This document shows, in pieces, positions 1-7,297 of a DNA stretch of 23,333 nt (the stretch's first letter is position 1; each line of letters begins with the position of its first letter). The DNA is taken from positions 1 to 23,333 of the forward strand of contig RZYZ01000008.1 of assembly GCA_009930125.1 (NCBI GenBank), given 5' to 3'. This DNA comes from Clostridia bacterium (GTDB taxonomy: Bacteria > Bacillota > Clostridia > Clostridiales > Clostridiaceae). The notes beneath the pieces were generated by a model. It had not been told where the DNA came from. It searched no databases and worked only from the letters and a program-made list of their open reading frames with translations. A program made the translations under genes and the position numbers.

Positions 1-1
1 A

Positions 2-1696
2 GACAAGACCATCCACGAAGAAGCCCTTTCCGTTTTCTCTCCGCTCATGGATATGGAAGAGAAAATGCTGCTTCTGGAAGAGGAAATGAAGAAGCCTTAC
101 GATGAAAACCATCATGCAGAGCATGAAGCCGCCATCACAGACTACGTGAGACTCCAGGAGAGATATGATCTTCATGGAGGACATACCTATCGCGGTGAAG
201 TCCATAAGGTGCTGAGAGGCCTCGGCTTTGAGGAAGAAGAATTCAATAAGAAAGTGGAGATTCTTTCCGGCGGCCAGAAAACAAGAGTGGCCCTGGCCAA
301 GCTTCTTCTGTCGAGCCCGGATATCATCCTTCTGGATGAACCCACAAACCACCTGGACCTTTCGGCCATCGAATGGCTGGAGGAATATCTGAAGGCCTAT
401 AAGGGAACCCTTCTCATCATTTCCCATGACCGTTACTTCCTGGATTCCATCACAGACCATACCTTCGAGATGATAAACGGTGAAATCTACACCTACAATG
501 CGCCCTACTCCAGATTTCTGGAGCTGAAGGAAAAGGATTATGAAATCAAGCTGAAGGCCTACAGGCATCAGCAGGAGGAAATCAAGCGTCAGGAGAAGAT
601 CATCGAGAAGTATCGCTCCTTCAACAGAGAGAAAAGCATCAAAGCGGCGGAATCCCGCCAGAAGATGCTGGATAAGATCGAAAGACTGGATGCGCCGCCA
701 AAGGCCCACAGTCCCTATAAGATTGCCTTCGACAATGAAGTGGAAAGCGGAACCGATGTCCTCATTGTGGAAAACCTGGAGAAAGCCTTTGATGAGACAA
801 AGCTCTTCTCGGGTCTCTCCTTCCATATCCGTAAAGGAGAGCGGATCGCCCTCATCGGAGAAAACGGTCGGGGGAAGACCACCCTTTTCAAGATGATTCT
901 AAACCGCATCAGACCGGACAAAGGAGACATCACCCTGGGCAGAAACGTGACCCTGGGCTACTACGACCAGGAGCAGAGCGACCTCCATATGGAGAAGAAC
1001 GTTTTTTCCGAGATTCACGATGACTTCCCCTATCTCACAGAAACGGAAACCAGAACCTATCTGGGGAGCTTCCTTTTCAGAGGAGACGATGTGTTCAAGT
1101 CCATCGAGAACCTCTCTGGAGGAGAACGCTGCCGGGTGAATCTTCTGAAGCTCATGCTGAAGAAATCCAATTTCCTCATTCTGGACGAGCCCACGAACCA
1201 TCTGGATATTCCGTCCAGAGAGGCTCTGGAGGATGCGCTCCTGGACTATGACGGTACCATCTTCGTCATTTCCCATGACCGTTACTTCCTCAATAAAGTG
1301 GTGAAGAACATCTTTGAGCTGAAAGAAGACGGCATCGAAAAGTATCTGGGAAACTACACCTACTACATCGAAAAGAAAAACAATCCCAACCGCTTCCAGG
1401 GCCTGGAAGAAGCACCTGAAAGAAACAAGACCCGGGCGCAGGAGGAGAAGAAGAAGAAAAAAGGCAGAGAAAAGGATGAGCGTGCCAGAAAGAAGTACTT
1501 CAAGGATCTGGAGGAACGCATCGGAAAACTGGAAGAGGAGAAAACGGATCTGACCACCTCCCTCACCACGGAAGAAGTCTTTTCCGACATCAGAAAGTCC
1601 ATGGAGATTTCCGAGAGAATCGCAGAACTCGAGAAGACGCTGGAAGCCCTCTATGAGGAATGGGAAATGCTGCTTCTTGAAAGTGAAGAGTCCTGA
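2..1696 (+). CDS. ABC-F family ATPase, 5' end outside the window
   Basis: The reading frame is open from base 2, so the gene begins upstream and its first Walker A motif is missing here; 564 residues are visible. Two ABC domains are present. Domain 1 has the signature LSGGQKTR, Walker B IILLDEPTNHLD and the switch ISHDR. Domain 2 has Walker A GENGRGKTT (about residue 286), the signature LSGGERCR, Walker B FLILDEPTNHLD and a second ISHDR. The charged linker between them (about residues 175-235) corresponds to the P-site tRNA interaction motif of the family. The C-terminus is a Lys/Glu-rich coiled coil (about 450-560). There are no membrane segments, as expected for soluble ABC-F proteins that act on the ribosome. 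The layout and C-terminal extension resemble the YdiF/Uup-like group, but the subfamily, and whether it gives antibiotic resistance or is housekeeping, cannot be decided here. A terminator follows directly. Confidence 0.93.
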   Translation, partial: DKTIHEEALSVFSPLMDMEEKMLLLEEEMKKPYDENHHAEHEAAITDYVRLQERYDLHGGHTYRGEVHKVLRGLGFEEEEFNKKVEILSGGQKTRVALAKLLLSSPDIILLDEPTNHLDLSAIEWLEEYLKAYKGTLLIISHDRYFLDSITDHTFEMINGEIYTYNAPYSRFLELKEKDYEIKLKAYRHQQEEIKRQEKIIEKYRSFNREKSIKAAESRQKMLDKIERLDAPPKAHSPYKIAFDNEVESGTDVLIVENLEKAFDETKLFSGLSFHIRKGERIALIGENGRGKTTLFKMILNRIRPDKGDITLGRNVTLGYYDQEQSDLHMEKNVFSEIHDDFPYLTETETRTYLGSFLFRGDDVFKSIENLSGGERCRVNLLKLMLKKSNFLILDEPTNHLDIPSREALEDALLDYDGTIFVISHDRYFLNKVVKNIFELKEDGIEKYLGNYTYYIEKKNNPNRFQGLEEAPERNKTRAQEEKKKKKGREKDERARKKYFKDLEERIGKLEEEKTDLTTSLTTEEVFSDIRKSMEISERIAELEKTLEALYEEWEMLLLESEES

Positions 1697-1740
1697 TCGC
1701 TTTTCATAAACCCAAAAGACCCAACACAGATCGTCTGTAA

Positions 1741-1768
1741 GGCGCCCCCGAAAGGAGGCGTCTTTTCT
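1741..1768 (+). terminator. Rho-independent terminator of the ABC-F gene
   Basis: Stem GGCGCCCCC (1741-1749) pairs with GGAGGCGTC (1754-1762) around a GAAA tetraloop, with one mismatch and one G-T pair. A TTTT tract follows. It lies 45 bases after the ABC-F stop codon. Confidence 0.85.
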
Positions 1769-1805
1769 TATCGGCAGCATACATAAAGAAATATTCCGTT
1801 TTTTC

Positions 1806-1834
1806 TTGACATCTGCTTCACAAGTATGTATTAT
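1806..1834 (+). promoter_or_regulatory. SigA-type promoter of the GntR-ABC operon
   Basis: TTGACA at 1806-1811, a 17-nt spacer and TATTAT at 1829-1834. The -10 box lies inside the left arm of the inverted repeat 1827-1862, so a protein bound there would block RNA polymerase. Confidence 0.85.
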
Positions 1835-1862
1835 TGTATTAATCACTTAATACAATAATACA
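1827..1862. promoter_or_regulatory. Perfect inverted repeat, likely YtrA-type GntR operator
   Basis: Arms of 16 bases (1827-1842 and 1847-1862) are exact reverse complements around the centre TCAC; the core arm is GTATTATTGTATTA. The repeat covers the -10 box and transcription start of the operon, and its right arm abuts the Shine-Dalgarno sequence of the GntR gene. Autorepression by the GntR protein encoded next is inferred, since this is the usual arrangement for YtrA-type regulators. A second role as an RNA hairpin near the ribosome binding site is possible. Confidence 0.8.
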
Positions 1863-1878
1863 GAAAGGAGGACTTTCC

Positions 1879-2250
1879 GTGCCATGGAATTTTGACAACA
1901 GCATTCCCATCTATCTTCAGATCATCCAGGAGATGAAAAGAAGAATCATCCGAAAAGAACTCACCCCAGGAGAAAGGCTGGCCTCGGTAAGAGACCTGGC
2001 CAAGGAAGCAGGCGTCAATCCCAACACCATGCAGAAGGCGCTGTCTGAGCTGGAGGTGGAAAGGCTTCTGGAAACGGAGCGCACCACCGGCAGGTTCGTC
2101 ACCAGCGACCAGAAGCTCATCGCATCTCTTCGGGAAGCCTATCTCAAAGAGAGACTGCAGCCATTTCTTGAGGAGCTCCAGTCTTTAGGACTCTCCGAAG
2201 AGGAACTCATGACGCTCATCCGATCACAGTACAAGGAGGCAGAAAAATGA
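1879..2250 (+). CDS. GntR family transcriptional regulator, YtrA type
   Basis: A 123-residue protein with an N-terminal GntR winged helix-turn-helix (about residues 8-75). The hallmark sequence is IYLQIIQEMKRRI, then PGERLASVRDLAKEAGVNPNTMQKALSELE. Only a short helical tail of about 45 residues follows instead of a large effector domain, which defines the YtrA subgroup. The GTG start at 1879 is preceded by AAAGGAGG (1864-1871) at 7-nt spacing. The stop overlaps the next ATG (ATGA), so regulator and ATPase are translationally coupled. YtrA-type regulators usually repress their own ABC operon, and here a 36-base inverted repeat sits on the promoter. The inducing signal is unknown; cell-envelope stress or antibiotics are common in the family. 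Confidence 0.93.
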   Translation: MPWNFDNSIPIYLQIIQEMKRRIIRKELTPGERLASVRDLAKEAGVNPNTMQKALSELEVERLLETERTTGRFVTSDQKLIASLREAYLKERLQPFLEELQSLGLSEEELMTLIRSQYKEAEK

Positions 2251-2948
2251 CCCAGTCCATCATAGAATTTCAGAATCTCTCTAAGACCTTCGGTAAAACC
2301 AAGGCCGTGGACAATCTATCCCTGTCCATCGCACCCGGAAAGATCATCGGACTTCTCGGCCCCAACGGCAGCGGAAAGTCCACCCTCTTCAAGCTCATCA
2401 ACGGTCTTCTGGAACCCACCAAGGGACAGGTCCTCATTGAAGGGCAGGCTCCTTCCATGGAGTCCAAGAAGATCATATCCTATCTGCCGGAAAGAACCTA
2501 TCTCAACGACTGGATGAAGATCCGAGACATCCTTACTTTCTTCCATGATTTCTACGAGGACTTTGATCTGGTGAAAGCACAAGAAATGCTGAGGGTCCTT
2601 GGCCTGGATGAGCGTCATCCGCTGAAGACCTTATCCAAGGGAAACAAGGAGAAGGTGCAGCTGATTCTGGTCATGTCCAGAAAAGCCAAGATCTATCTAC
2701 TGGATGAACCCATCGGCGGTGTGGACCCGGCAGCCAGAGACTTCATTCTGGAGACCATCTTAAGCAACTATCAGGAAGATGCCACCATGATCATCTCCAC
2801 GCACCTGATCAGCGACATCGAAAAGGTCTTTGATGAAGTGATTCTGCTGCAAAACGGCAGTGTATACGATTATGACAGCGTGGATTCCATCCGGGAGAAA
2901 ACCGGAAAATCCGTAGACGAACTGTTCAGGGAGGTGTTTAAATGCTAG
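2247..2948 (+). CDS. ABC transporter ATP-binding protein
   Basis: A 233-residue cytoplasmic ATPase with one ABC domain. Walker A is GPNGSGKST (residues 38-46), the signature-like sequence LSKGNKEK (129-136), Walker B IYLLDEP (149-155) and the switch His is in ISTHL (about 186). The signature reads LSKGN rather than LSGGQ, as is common in ABC-2-type exporters such as the BcrA/YtrB-like group. It is the second gene of a three-gene operon, overlapping the GntR gene by 4 bases and the permease gene by 7, so it is expected to work with that permease. The cargo is unknown; export of, or protection from, envelope-active compounds is a family-based inference. Confidence 0.93.
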   Translation: MTQSIIEFQNLSKTFGKTKAVDNLSLSIAPGKIIGLLGPNGSGKSTLFKLINGLLEPTKGQVLIEGQAPSMESKKIISYLPERTYLNDWMKIRDILTFFHDFYEDFDLVKAQEMLRVLGLDERHPLKTLSKGNKEKVQLILVMSRKAKIYLLDEPIGGVDPAARDFILETILSNYQEDATMIISTHLISDIEKVFDEVILLQNGSVYDYDSVDSIREKTGKSVDELFREVFKC

Positions 2949-3739
2949 GCAAACTGATGAAGTACGAGCTGCGTGCCACAGCCCGCTATTTTCTTCCCAT
3001 ATATGGCGCAATCATTGTATTTTCCATGCTCATCGGCATCCGAGGAGTGAATGATACCTACAGGAATGCACTCAGTGTCATTCTACCCATGGCCCTTGGG
3101 CTCAGCTTCATGGGACTGGGCGTCATGACGCTGATCATGGTGGTGAAAAGATTCGACAGCAATCTGCTCGGAGACGAAGGCTATCTCATGTTCACCCTTC
3201 CGGTGAAAGCAAATAGCATCATCATCTCCAAGCTCCTCACCTCCATGGTATGGATTCTTTCAAGCGCTCTGGTGTTTTTCCTTTCCATGGGAATCATCAC
3301 CTGGAGAGAGTTTAACCTGAAAGAAATCCTGGAAGAGCTTTCAAGTCTTCAGCTTGATCCTTACTTCTTTGTTGTTTTCATCCTTGTGATCCTCATGAGC
3401 ATCATCCAGTTCCTGCTTCAGGTCTATGCCTCCCTAGGCATTGCTCAGGCCTACAGCATCAGCAAGAACCGCATCCTGGGTGGAACACTCATCTTTATCC
3501 TGTTCTCCATCGTGATCAATATGGTGGAAACCTTTGCCGCAGCTGGATTCACTTTCCTCTTCGCAGACAGTCCGTGGTTTCATGACCTGGTCCGTATGGC
3601 AGAATCAAGTGACTTTGTCACGGTATTCTCTACCATACAGCTGTTCTTCACCATTCTTCTGGGGTACCTCATCCTGAAGAATATTCTTTTCTACTTCCTG
3701 ACGAAGTATCATCTGCAGAAGAAGCTGAATCTGGAATAA
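2942..3739 (+). CDS. ABC-2-type transporter permease
   Basis: A 265-residue membrane protein with about six hydrophobic segments (roughly residues 16-34, 43-68, 95-118, 142-165, 178-200 and 228-252). The sequence FDSNLLGDEGYLMFTLPVKAN after TM2 is typical of permeases in GntR(YtrA)-ABC operons of Clostridia. The start overlaps the end of the ATPase gene, and GGAGG in the ATPase 3' end serves as ribosome binding site. It presumably forms the membrane part of the exporter with the preceding ATPase. A strong hairpin terminator follows immediately. The substrate is not predictable. Confidence 0.88.
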   Translation: MLGKLMKYELRATARYFLPIYGAIIVFSMLIGIRGVNDTYRNALSVILPMALGLSFMGLGVMTLIMVVKRFDSNLLGDEGYLMFTLPVKANSIIISKLLTSMVWILSSALVFFLSMGIITWREFNLKEILEELSSLQLDPYFFVVFILVILMSIIQFLLQVYASLGIAQAYSISKNRILGGTLIFILFSIVINMVETFAAAGFTFLFADSPWFHDLVRMAESSDFVTVFSTIQLFFTILLGYLILKNILFYFLTKYHLQKKLNLE

Positions 3740-3790
3740 GACAAGAAAAAATCCTGCACTCCCTCATGGAGCTGCAGGATTTTTCTTGTC
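3740..3790. terminator. Bidirectional terminator between convergent genes
   Basis: GACAAGAAAAAATCCTGCA (3740-3758) pairs with TGCAGGATTTTTCTTGTC (3773-3790), with one bulged A and an inner CTCC/GGAG stem. The A tract on one side and T tract on the other let it end both the plus-strand ABC operon and the minus-strand gene ending at 3854. Confidence 0.88.
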
Positions 3791-3853
3791 ATCCATATTT
3801 CATTTTCCGATCTGCCTGTCTTTCCCAGTGAGCATTCTGCATCATCTGTCTTC

Positions 3854-4315
3854 TTATTTTCCATGCTTTCGCATCAGAGCGTCTTCTGTGAGAATGGTTT
3901 CCCTTTCCTCTGCATGATCCGACACGGATCTCACCAGAAGGATGCCCGTAAGGATGCCCAGAATACTGCGGATGCCTTCCAGATTCAGAAGGGAGAAGAA
4001 GGAAGTGCCTCCCTCAGTGGATAGGCCCAGACGCACAGGCAAGAGAAGGAGAATCAGAAGCACAATGGCGAAAGCCACAAGAATCGGCTGAAATACCACA
4101 CCTTTTCTGAAAACAGCCATCACTTTTCTGAATTCAATGAGCATCCCGAAAAGAATCAGGAGAAAAAGCTCAGCGGTTCTCAGCAGATAGAATCTCTGAA
4201 CTTCACTGTAGAGAATGCTCTCCTTCATCGGTGCGCTGAGAAGCGACAGCAGATAGAGAATAACTAGTCCTGTCAGTACAACCGGCAGCAGCATCTGAAT
4301 CCTGTTTTTCTTCAT
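3854..4315 (-). CDS. Four-TM membrane protein of unknown function
   Basis: A 153-residue protein that I do not recognise. Four hydrophobic segments are visible (about residues 9-27, 46-62, 74-95 and 112-128), with short charged loops and a charged C-terminal tail of about 25 residues. There is no cleavable signal, catalytic motif or metal site. The ATG at 4315 has AAAGGAG at 5-nt spacing, which supports the start. It stands alone: convergent with the ABC operon and divergent from fprA, sharing a 211-base intergenic region with it. Small AT-rich palindromes (TAGAT-CA-ATCTA at 4343-4354, and AAATAGT/ACTATTT at 4360-4382) lie upstream and may be operator sites. Confidence 0.75.
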   Translation of the reverse strand: MKKNRIQMLLPVVLTGLVILYLLSLLSAPMKESILYSEVQRFYLLRTAELFLLILFGMLIEFRKVMAVFRKGVVFQPILVAFAIVLLILLLLPVRLGLSTEGGTSFFSLLNLEGIRSILGILTGILLVRSVSDHAEERETILTEDALMRKHGK

Positions 4316-4435
4316 AACGTCTCCTTTCCAGCAGAAGTGGTATAGATCAATCTATTTACAAATAGTATGTTTTAAACTATTTTACTATATACTTCATCCA
4401 TCTGCAAATGGAAAATCCCGGAAAAGATCGACCAA

Positions 4436-4453
4436 ATTTGACCTGGGTCAAAT
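4436..4453. promoter_or_regulatory. CRP/FNR-superfamily-like operator upstream of fprA
   Basis: ATTTGACC-TG-GGTCAAAT is a perfect 18-base palindrome with the half-site form (TTGA..TCAA) recognised by CRP/FNR-family regulators. It is centred at 4444.5. A weak -10 match (TGTAAT, 4472-4477) puts transcription start near 4485, so the site would be near -40, the class II activator position. No good -35 box is present, which fits an activator-dependent promoter. A nitrosative-stress regulator of the HcpR/DNR type is inferred only from the downstream genes. Confidence 0.65.
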
Positions 4454-4526
4454 CTTTCTTCCTTTCAGAGGTGTAATCTTAGGTCATAGCATAAAACACT
4501 TTTGATCACACAGGAGGAAAACATAA

Positions 4527-5750
4527 ATGAGAGAAATTGCAGATAAAGTATACTGGGCCGGTAAAGTGGATGACAGAAAGGTTCCCTTCCACAGACTGAT
4601 TCTGGAAAAAGGAACCAGCTACAACGCCTACCTCATCAGGGATGAGAAGACCGCCCTCATCGATACCGTGGACATGCTCTACGGAAAAGAGTTCGTGGAC
4701 AGCTTAGGCCGCGAGATGGATCTTCTGGCTCTGGACTACATCATCGTGAACCATACAGAGCCTGACCACTCCGGTGCACTGGGTGCACTGGCAAGAAAGG
4801 CGAAGAACGCGAGGATCGTCTGCACTGCCTACGCCGTCTATGAGCTCATGGAGATGTACAAGATCGACAAGGAAAGATTCCTGGTGGTACAGACAGGTGA
4901 TGAAATCAGCCTCGGTGAAAAGACCCTGGTCTTCCATGAAACACCCTTCCTGCATACGGAGGAAACCATGGTGACCTATCTCAAGGAAGAGAAGATCCTC
5001 TTCCCCTGCGACATCTTCTCCACCCACGTGGCGGACAACGATGCCCTCAGCGTATCCGAGCTGGAAGACGCCGATTCCATCCTGGAAGATTTCAAAGTCT
5101 ACTACAAGCTCATCATGGATCCGCACAGAAGATATGTGCTGCCCATGATTGATGTGGTAAAGAATCTGGACATCGAAATGATTGCTCCTTCCCATGGCTA
5201 CATACTGGATCAGAATGTGGAGAAGTACATCGGCATCTATGAGGAGAACGCACTGGAGTCCAAGGAGAACGTGAAGGCACTGATTCTCTTCAACACCATG
5301 AGCGGAAACACCAAGAAGATGGCGAGAATGCTGGAAAACGAGCTTCTGGAACATGGCTTCGAGGTGGAGAGCATCAACACGGAGAAGGCGGAACTAGAAG
5401 AAGTACTGACGAAGATCCAGTATGCCGACGGTGTACTCTTCGGTACTTCCACCAAGTATGCCGATATCCCAGGCAATCTGGAAGCGATCTTAAAGGAACT
5501 CAAGGAACTGGAAGTGGAAGGAAAACCCGCAGCTGCCTTCGGCTCCTACGGCTGGTCCGGAGAAGCGGTGGAAGTGGTTCAGGATTACCTCACCGGTGCA
5601 GGCATGAAGGCACTAAGATCCTCCGACGTCATCAAATCCACTGGAATGTCCAATATCGAATTCCCGCTGAGAATCAGGTTCAATCCTGAAAACAGCACAA
5701 AGGAAATCAAACTCGCAGCCTCTGTATTTGCAGACGCCATCAGATTTTAG
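4527..5750 (+). CDS. fprA: FprA-type flavodiiron protein (NO/O2 reductase)
   Basis: A 407-residue soluble protein. The N-terminal metallo-beta-lactamase-like domain (about 1-250) keeps every di-iron ligand of the family: H76, E78, D80 and H81 in NHTEPDH, H143 in FLHTEE, the bridging D162 in PCDIF, and H223 in SHG. The C-terminal flavodoxin domain (about 251-407) has the FMN-binding loop NTMSGNTKK and the later GSYGWSGEA. There is no extra rubredoxin domain, so it is the basic two-domain form. The family reduces NO to N2O and/or O2 to water in anaerobes, taking electrons from rubredoxin or similar carriers. AGGAGG (4512-4517) precedes the ATG by 9 nt. The next gene, a RIC repair protein, starts 11 bases after the stop. 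A CRP/FNR-like palindrome lies upstream. Confidence 0.95.
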   Translation: MREIADKVYWAGKVDDRKVPFHRLILEKGTSYNAYLIRDEKTALIDTVDMLYGKEFVDSLGREMDLLALDYIIVNHTEPDHSGALGALARKAKNARIVCTAYAVYELMEMYKIDKERFLVVQTGDEISLGEKTLVFHETPFLHTEETMVTYLKEEKILFPCDIFSTHVADNDALSVSELEDADSILEDFKVYYKLIMDPHRRYVLPMIDVVKNLDIEMIAPSHGYILDQNVEKYIGIYEENALESKENVKALILFNTMSGNTKKMARMLENELLEHGFEVESINTEKAELEEVLTKIQYADGVLFGTSTKYADIPGNLEAILKELKELEVEGKPAAAFGSYGWSGEAVEVVQDYLTGAGMKALRSSDVIKSTGMSNIEFPLRIRFNPENSTKEIKLAASVFADAIRF

Positions 5751-5761
5751 GAGGAATACCA

Positions 5762-6430
5762 ATGAACCTGCTTGAACACAGCATCAATACCCTGGTGAAG
5801 GAAGACATTCGCATGGCAAGCTTCTTTCAAAGCGAAAAGATCGATTTCTGCTGCAACGGTCACAGAAATCTGGGCGAAGTACTCAAGGAAAAAGGAGTCG
5901 ATGAAAAGCGATTTATGAATGATTTGAAAGAATACAAGGAGTCTCTGGACGGAAACGGTGAGAAGGTGAACTTCTACAACCAGATGGACAATGAAGAGCT
6001 CATAGGATACATCCGCTCCACCCATCACACCTACACAAGAAGTGTGCTGAAGGAGCTGGACCAGTATGTGGCTGCCATCGTAAAGGCTCACTACAGACAC
6101 GACAAACCGCTCCTTCTGGCCATCAACAGCCTTTATGGAAAGCTGCGCGTGGAGCTCCATGAGCACCTCATCAAAGAAGAAGTGGATCTCTTCCCGCTGA
6201 TCATGGACGGACGTTTTGATGAAGCGAAAAAAGAGATTGAGGTCACGGAAGATGAACATGATGCTGCCGGGAATCTCCTGGCTGAGCTCAGGAAGATCAC
6301 CAATGACTATACCCTGCCATCCTGGGCATGCACCACATTCAGTGCCACCTATCATAATCTCCAGGCACTGGAGAGTGACCTCTTCAGGCACATCTTCCTG
6401 GAAAATTCCATACTGTTCGAAAGATTCTAG
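5762..6430 (+). CDS. ric: Iron-sulfur repair di-iron protein, RIC/ScdA/YtfE family
   Basis: A 222-residue protein with the ScdA N-terminal domain (about 1-60), including the diagnostic IDFCCNG with C30 and C31, followed by a hemerythrin-like four-helix bundle. Di-iron ligands match YtfE spacing: H88 or H89, H135 and E139, H166, H210 and E214. Proteins of this family repair iron-sulfur or di-iron centres damaged by NO or oxidants, probably by supplying iron. AGGAGG lies 6 nt before the ATG, and the gene starts 11 bases after fprA in the same operon. That pairing links NO/O2 removal with repair of the damage. It ends at a strong terminator. Confidence 0.94.
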   Translation: MNLLEHSINTLVKEDIRMASFFQSEKIDFCCNGHRNLGEVLKEKGVDEKRFMNDLKEYKESLDGNGEKVNFYNQMDNEELIGYIRSTHHTYTRSVLKELDQYVAAIVKAHYRHDKPLLLAINSLYGKLRVELHEHLIKEEVDLFPLIMDGRFDEAKKEIEVTEDEHDAAGNLLAELRKITNDYTLPSWACTTFSATYHNLQALESDLFRHIFLENSILFERF

Positions 6431-6476
6431 TCGTCTCTACCAGGGCAGCTGTAAATACAAAATTTAACACCCCTCT

Positions 6477-6520
6477 GAAAAGGCAAATCACTTCACCCCT
6501 GTGCTTTGCCTTTTCCATTT
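6477..6520 (+). terminator. Terminator of the fprA-ric operon
   Basis: GAAAAGGCAAA (6477-6487) and TTTGCCTTTTC (6505-6515) form a perfect 11-bp stem with an inner CAC/GTG pairing, ending in a T-rich tract. Confidence 0.82.
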
Positions 6521-6533
6521 AGTAAAGAGATTA

Positions 6534-6542
6534 TGGTATAAT
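6534..6542 (+). promoter_or_regulatory. Extended -10 promoter of the methyltransferase gene
   Basis: TGG-TATAAT at 6534-6542 is a perfect extended -10 element. No convincing -35 box lies 17 bases upstream. Transcription would start near 6549, leaving a leader of about 29 bases that contains GGAGG (6568-6572). Confidence 0.75.
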
Positions 6543-6577
6543 CAGAAGTCCAAACAGCAGTATTTCTGGAGGCCATT

Positions 6578-7228
6578 ATGAAAAGAACATGCAGCATCTG
6601 CAATAATGAAACCTGGAGCTTCCATCATGAAATTTTTCATGTGGATTACTTTGTATGTGATCATTGCGCATTCATCTTCAAGGATCCCGAAGCACTCCTG
6701 TCGGAGGAAGATGAACTGAAGATCTATGAAAGTCATGAAAACTCCATTGAAGACCCCACCTATGTGGCCTATTTCAAAAGGTTTCTCGAGGAGGCTGTAT
6801 TCCCTTTCTCCCACTCAGGGAAAAAAGGGCTGGACTTCGGCAGTGGTCCTTCGCCAGTCCTTGCCATGATCCTTGAAAGAGACTACGGCTTTGACATGGA
6901 TACCTATGATCTGTTCTACGCACCTGAAAAAATCTATGAGGGCAGGACCTATGATCTGATCACTTGTACGGAAGTCATCGAACATCTGGAAGATCCTCTG
7001 GTACAATTTCAGATTATGAAAGAAGCCTTGAACGAGAACGGCATTCTGGCCATCATGACCCAGTTTCATGAAAATGATGTGGAGCACTTCCGGTCCTGGC
7101 ACTACATGCGTGACCGCTCCCATATTGCTTTCTACAGAAGAGAGACCTTGGAGAAGATAGCTGAGATCATCGGACTTGAAATAATCTACTGCAATGATAG
7201 AAATTATGCAACATTCAGAAGGAAATAG
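6578..7228 (+). CDS. Class I SAM-dependent methyltransferase with N-terminal CxxC pairs
   Basis: A 216-residue cytoplasmic protein. The N-terminus has two cysteine pairs, C5-C8 and C27-C30, that could hold a zinc ion. The Rossmann methyltransferase core follows, with motif I LDFGSGPSP (about 85-93) for SAM binding and the acidic EVIEHLEDP (132-140), typical of the Methyltransf_23/UbiG-like group. The substrate is unknown: neither catalytic nor substrate residues point to one, and the gene is a single transcription unit between two terminators. The ATG has GGAGG at 5-nt spacing. Similar zinc-ribbon methyltransferases act on sugars, small molecules or tRNA, so I assign no function beyond methyl transfer. 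Confidence 0.85.
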   Translation: MKRTCSICNNETWSFHHEIFHVDYFVCDHCAFIFKDPEALLSEEDELKIYESHENSIEDPTYVAYFKRFLEEAVFPFSHSGKKGLDFGSGPSPVLAMILERDYGFDMDTYDLFYAPEKIYEGRTYDLITCTEVIEHLEDPLVQFQIMKEALNENGILAIMTQFHENDVEHFRSWHYMRDRSHIAFYRRETLEKIAEIIGLEIIYCNDRNYATFRRK

Positions 7229-7236
7229 ATAACCCC

Positions 7237-7297
7237 ATGATAAAACCGAGAAGAAGTTCAGATGCCGCTGAATTTCTCCTCGGTTTTATCATTATTT
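7237..7297. terminator. Bidirectional terminator, methyltransferase / DUF2812 genes
   Basis: ATGATAAAACCGAG (7237-7250) and CTCGGTTTTATCAT (7279-7292) form a perfect 14-bp stem. The loop contains a further small hairpin TTCAG/CTGAA. A T-rich tract follows on the plus strand and an AT-rich end on the minus strand. The edge of the stem touches the stop codon of the minus-strand DUF2812 gene. Confidence 0.85.

Noticed and set aside
899..1846. Long minus-strand open frame of 315 codons opposite the ABC-F gene
   Set aside because: It lies over a clear ABC-F coding frame and the promoter/operator of the next operon, has no ribosome binding site and its translation has no recognisable domain.
4704..5354. 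Minus-strand frame of 216 codons opposite fprA
   Set aside because: It is antisense to intact FprA metal-binding motifs; the His/Val/Leu-rich composition is a reading-frame artefact.
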